Shown here: piece after piece, positions 61,687 to 64,000 of the stretch | Layout of the letters: each line of letters begins with the position of its first letter | Numbering within the stretch: the first letter of the stretch is position 1 | Source: Enoplosus armatus | Taxonomy: Eukaryota > Chordata > Actinopteri > Centrarchiformes > Enoplosidae | Length of the DNA: 64,000 nt | Direction of reading: 5' to 3' | Assembly (NCBI RefSeq): GCF_043641665.1 | Contig: NC_092196.1 | Span: 186,001 to 250,000 of the forward strand | Position numbers and translations under genes: made by a program | Notes under the pieces: generated by a model | Told to the model about the DNA's origin: nothing | The model's input: the letters and a program-made list of their open reading frames with translations, nothing else | Databases searched by the model: none

Positions 61687-63185
61687 ATCGCAGGACTGCG
61701 TCTTGAGCCCCCCCCCCCCGCTGTACTCCCCGTACACACACGACTGTGTAGCCACTTTCAACTCTAACACTATCATCAAGTTTGCTGCTGTGCTGTGGTG
61801 GGCCTGATGACAGATAACAATGAAAAGGCCTACCTGAAGGAAATAGAGGACCTGTTAGGAATGTCAGCAAGACCAAGGAGCTGATAGTGGACTTTGGGAA
61901 GAAGCAGGGAAGCTACGCCCCCTTCAACAGGTCCTCGGTGGAAAGGGTGGACAGCATCAAGTACATTCAAGTACAGTGTCTGAGGGCCTGCCCTGGGTGC
62001 TGCATACTTACTCGGTAGTGAGAAAAGCAAGGTACAAACTGTTTCACTTCAGAGACTTGAGGAAATTACAGGTATCCACTCAAATACTGAGGAATTTCTA
62101 CTCCTGCAACATTGAGGTCCGTCCTGACGGGGAACATCACTGCCTGGTAGGGAAACGGCACAGAACAGGACCGCAAGGCCCTGCATAACGTGCTTCGTTC
62201 AGCTGAACATACAACAGGTGGTGCTGTACCCTGCTGTTGCAAGGTGAGGTGCAGGGAAGCATGGTGAGACTCGAGGAGGACAAAAACATCACACAGGCAG
62301 GGAGTTATGCTGAAAAATTAGGTAGACTTTTATTCTCAGTCTCCAAAAACAAAAACAAAAAAAAAAAAAAGAAGAGATTCATCAAAAACACTTCATACTC
62401 ATTCACAGCTCAAACTATTCTGGTGCTGCTCTTCCTTAACCAGCCCCCCCTCTCTCTCATTGCACTAACATATATTGTATGAGGGCCCGCCTTGCCAGTT
62501 CAAACTGGCCTATCAGGTCAGCCCTGCAGAATAGAGAGTTGACATGGTTAATAAAAATATACAATGTTTATCTGAGCTTGCTCACACCAACCAAGCCTCA
62601 GTTCATTCTTCAATATGTTTATCATCAATGCTATACCTTCAAAGTAAGCAAATCATTTGAACATCATACAATATTTGTCTTAATTACCTGTCATTCATCA
62701 CACATCCTTTGACCAATCAAATCGGAGAACCCGCCCACTCATACACCACATAAAAGGGCTACAGAGGTGTGCTTCCTCTTTAAGCACCAGCACAAGATGG
62801 CCTCCACAAAGGACTCAAACTCTGACAGGTTATGGCTTTGATAACAGCATGCCTTAATATATTCTTAAGAAAAACTTACATCTAAAGATTTTAATGCTGA
62901 GTACAATTGTATGTATTTCTAAATGAATGTTGAAACCATAAATTAAATAAAGAAAAGAAAGAAAATTGTGTGTGAGAATTCTTTCCACCTTTCTTAACCA
63001 AAGAGGGGCTTTAGCAAATAGTTGGTGAGGGAGTTGGTGCTTCCTCACACCTGCCTAAAGGATATTTACACCAGGCGCTGAAAGAATAAGGTTAGGAGAA
63101 GGTACTGGATATACCAAGCAAGCACTGAGAGGCTCGGGAAGAGCTTCTACCGTCAGGCCACTAGTGAAGTCACAGCCTATCAAAA
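61687..63185 (+). pseudogene. Decayed Rex1-like LINE remnant, duplicate copy 2
   Basis: Same fragments and same kind of frame damage as 53,519-54,240. A C-run at 61,710-61,720 adds a frameshift. Split by a solo LTR. Confidence 0.82.
62235..63049 (-). mobile_element. Solo LTR D, with preserved empty site in the paralog
   Basis: An 815-bp segment flanked by perfect CCTGC duplications (62,230-62,234 and 63,050-63,054). On the minus strand it starts TGTGAGGAAGCACC and ends CACCTTGCAACA, with a TTTTATGTGG TATA-like stretch and an AATAAAAG signal near the 3' end. The paralogous copy at 54,067-54,080 has a single CCTGC and no insert. Family not recognised; a retroelement LTR by structure. Confidence 0.87.
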
Positions 63186-63575
63186 GTAAGAGGGAAAAGA
63201 ATAAAGAAAAAAATGTATAAAAAAAAATACAAATAAATAAAGATTTTTTAAAAACATACGGAAAAAAAGAGTAATTTATATGCAATAAATAAATGCTTAT
63301 TTAAATGGAATATATAAAGAAATATACAAAGAAATAAATGATCAAATACATGTAAAAATAAATGAAAATAATTATTCTTTTAAATGTTATTAGTCTCCAT
63401 ACTTCCACATTTATTTTCTTATTCGTTTACAGATGCATTATTTTTATTTTATTTAAAATGAATGCAGGCCAAAACCAGCTACAAGTTTAAAAGGATACAA
63501 ATGCAATAATCAGAAATAATAAAGTGTTTAACAACATGTTTATCTTTCTGAAAATGTGTATAGATGTGAGAGAGG

Positions 63576-63604
63576 TTTTTTTTTTTGGGGGGGGGGGGGG
63601 GGGG
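63576..63604 (+). repeat. Poly-T/poly-G tract, duplicate
   Basis: Counterpart of 54,727-54,753. The length difference between copies shows instability after duplication, or assembly uncertainty in the homopolymers. Confidence 0.9.
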
Positions 63605-64000
63605 TCTATACAATTAAAACACCTTTGCAATGATATGAAAGAACTGCTACAATATCAGAAATATCTGAGGATGAAATACTACAAACAAATACAGTACAGT
63701 GTAAAGCAAGTTTTAGAGCTTTTTGGACCAAAACTGAAAGATGCTACGAAGCTCTGTAGAGTTGAGGGGAGGATAATGCAGAGGTGTTGATAATTTACAG
63801 TGGCTTCATCACTACAAGTGACCCCTGTCATATACCAGTAGTCATGTGATCGCTGGTATGAAAATATTGATTATATTTGCTTTAATTGACAAATGAACTA
63901 AACTAATGAACTCAACTCAATAAATCAATTATCATCATCACCATTCATCTAATCAGTCTAATTTGCTCTATTTGCTAATAATAAGAACTTAATCATTTAT

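Larger units (their letters stand above)
61687..64000 (+). repeat. Segmental duplication, copy 2 (runs off the window)
   Basis: Direct repeat of 53,519-55,160, with a solo LTR inserted at 62,235-63,049 and deletions of about 35 bp (near 63,100) and 100 bp (near 63,440). The match still holds at the last bases of the window. Confidence 0.88.

Noticed and set aside
1..64000. tRNA, rRNA, centromeric alpha-like or telomeric repeats
   Set aside because: I found no TTAGGG arrays, no cloverleaf-like A/B boxes and no rRNA motifs. A centromeric role for the 19-bp satellite cannot be judged from the sequence alone.

Overview
This looks like a teleost fish genome window, probably a percomorph. The evidence is degenerate and intact-looking Rex1-type and L2-type LINEs, Ty3/Gypsy remnants, several solo LTRs with 5-bp target duplications, and a split two-domain C-type lectin gene with spliceosomal introns. 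There are no bacterial, phage or CRISPR features. The window is almost entirely repetitive, and only two host gene structures can be argued for.

Region 1 (1-42,856) is one enormous satellite field built from a 19-bp monomer (typical unit GAATTCTGATGTCATTCTA). It runs in one orientation from about 498 to 29,848 and in the opposite orientation from about 29,849 to 42,856. Two 5'-truncated LINEs sit inside the inverted part: a Rex1-like copy (30,149-31,894) and an L2-like copy (36,004-38,265). A fragment of the same L2 lies at the left edge in the opposite orientation. Read by eye, bases 1-1,776 are the exact reverse complement of 34,718-36,493, including the L2/satellite junction. The field is therefore flanked by a perfect inverted duplication about 33 kb apart. 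Inside the array are higher-order repeats: a 266-bp unit (14 x 19) repeated 8 times, a 1,365-bp tandem duplication, and a 1,071-bp duplication with a fold-back insert at its junction.

Region 2 (42,857-46,880) is a junkyard. It holds a ~195-bp tandem repeat, then a decayed Rex1-like LINE split by two solo LTRs only 13 bp apart and by a third LTR-like piece.

Region 3 (46,881-53,341) holds a candidate minus-strand gene of unknown function with many tiny phase-compatible exons. Its large 5' exon carries ~33-residue charged repeats, broken by a frameshift and a stop codon.

Region 4 (53,372-64,000) has two directly repeated copies of a LINE remnant plus flank (53,519-55,160 and 61,687-64,000). 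Between them lie a complete-looking two-CTLD lectin gene (minus strand, 5 exons, 336 codons) and a broken Gypsy pol fragment. The second copy carries a solo LTR whose empty site is preserved in the first copy. The duplication suggests that a paralogous lectin gene may lie just past the right edge.

The most notable object is the satellite: a constant palindromic core with a small set of variable hexamers, strand switching, an inverted duplication and layered higher-order structure. All coordinates of repeat boundaries are by eye and may be off by a few bases.
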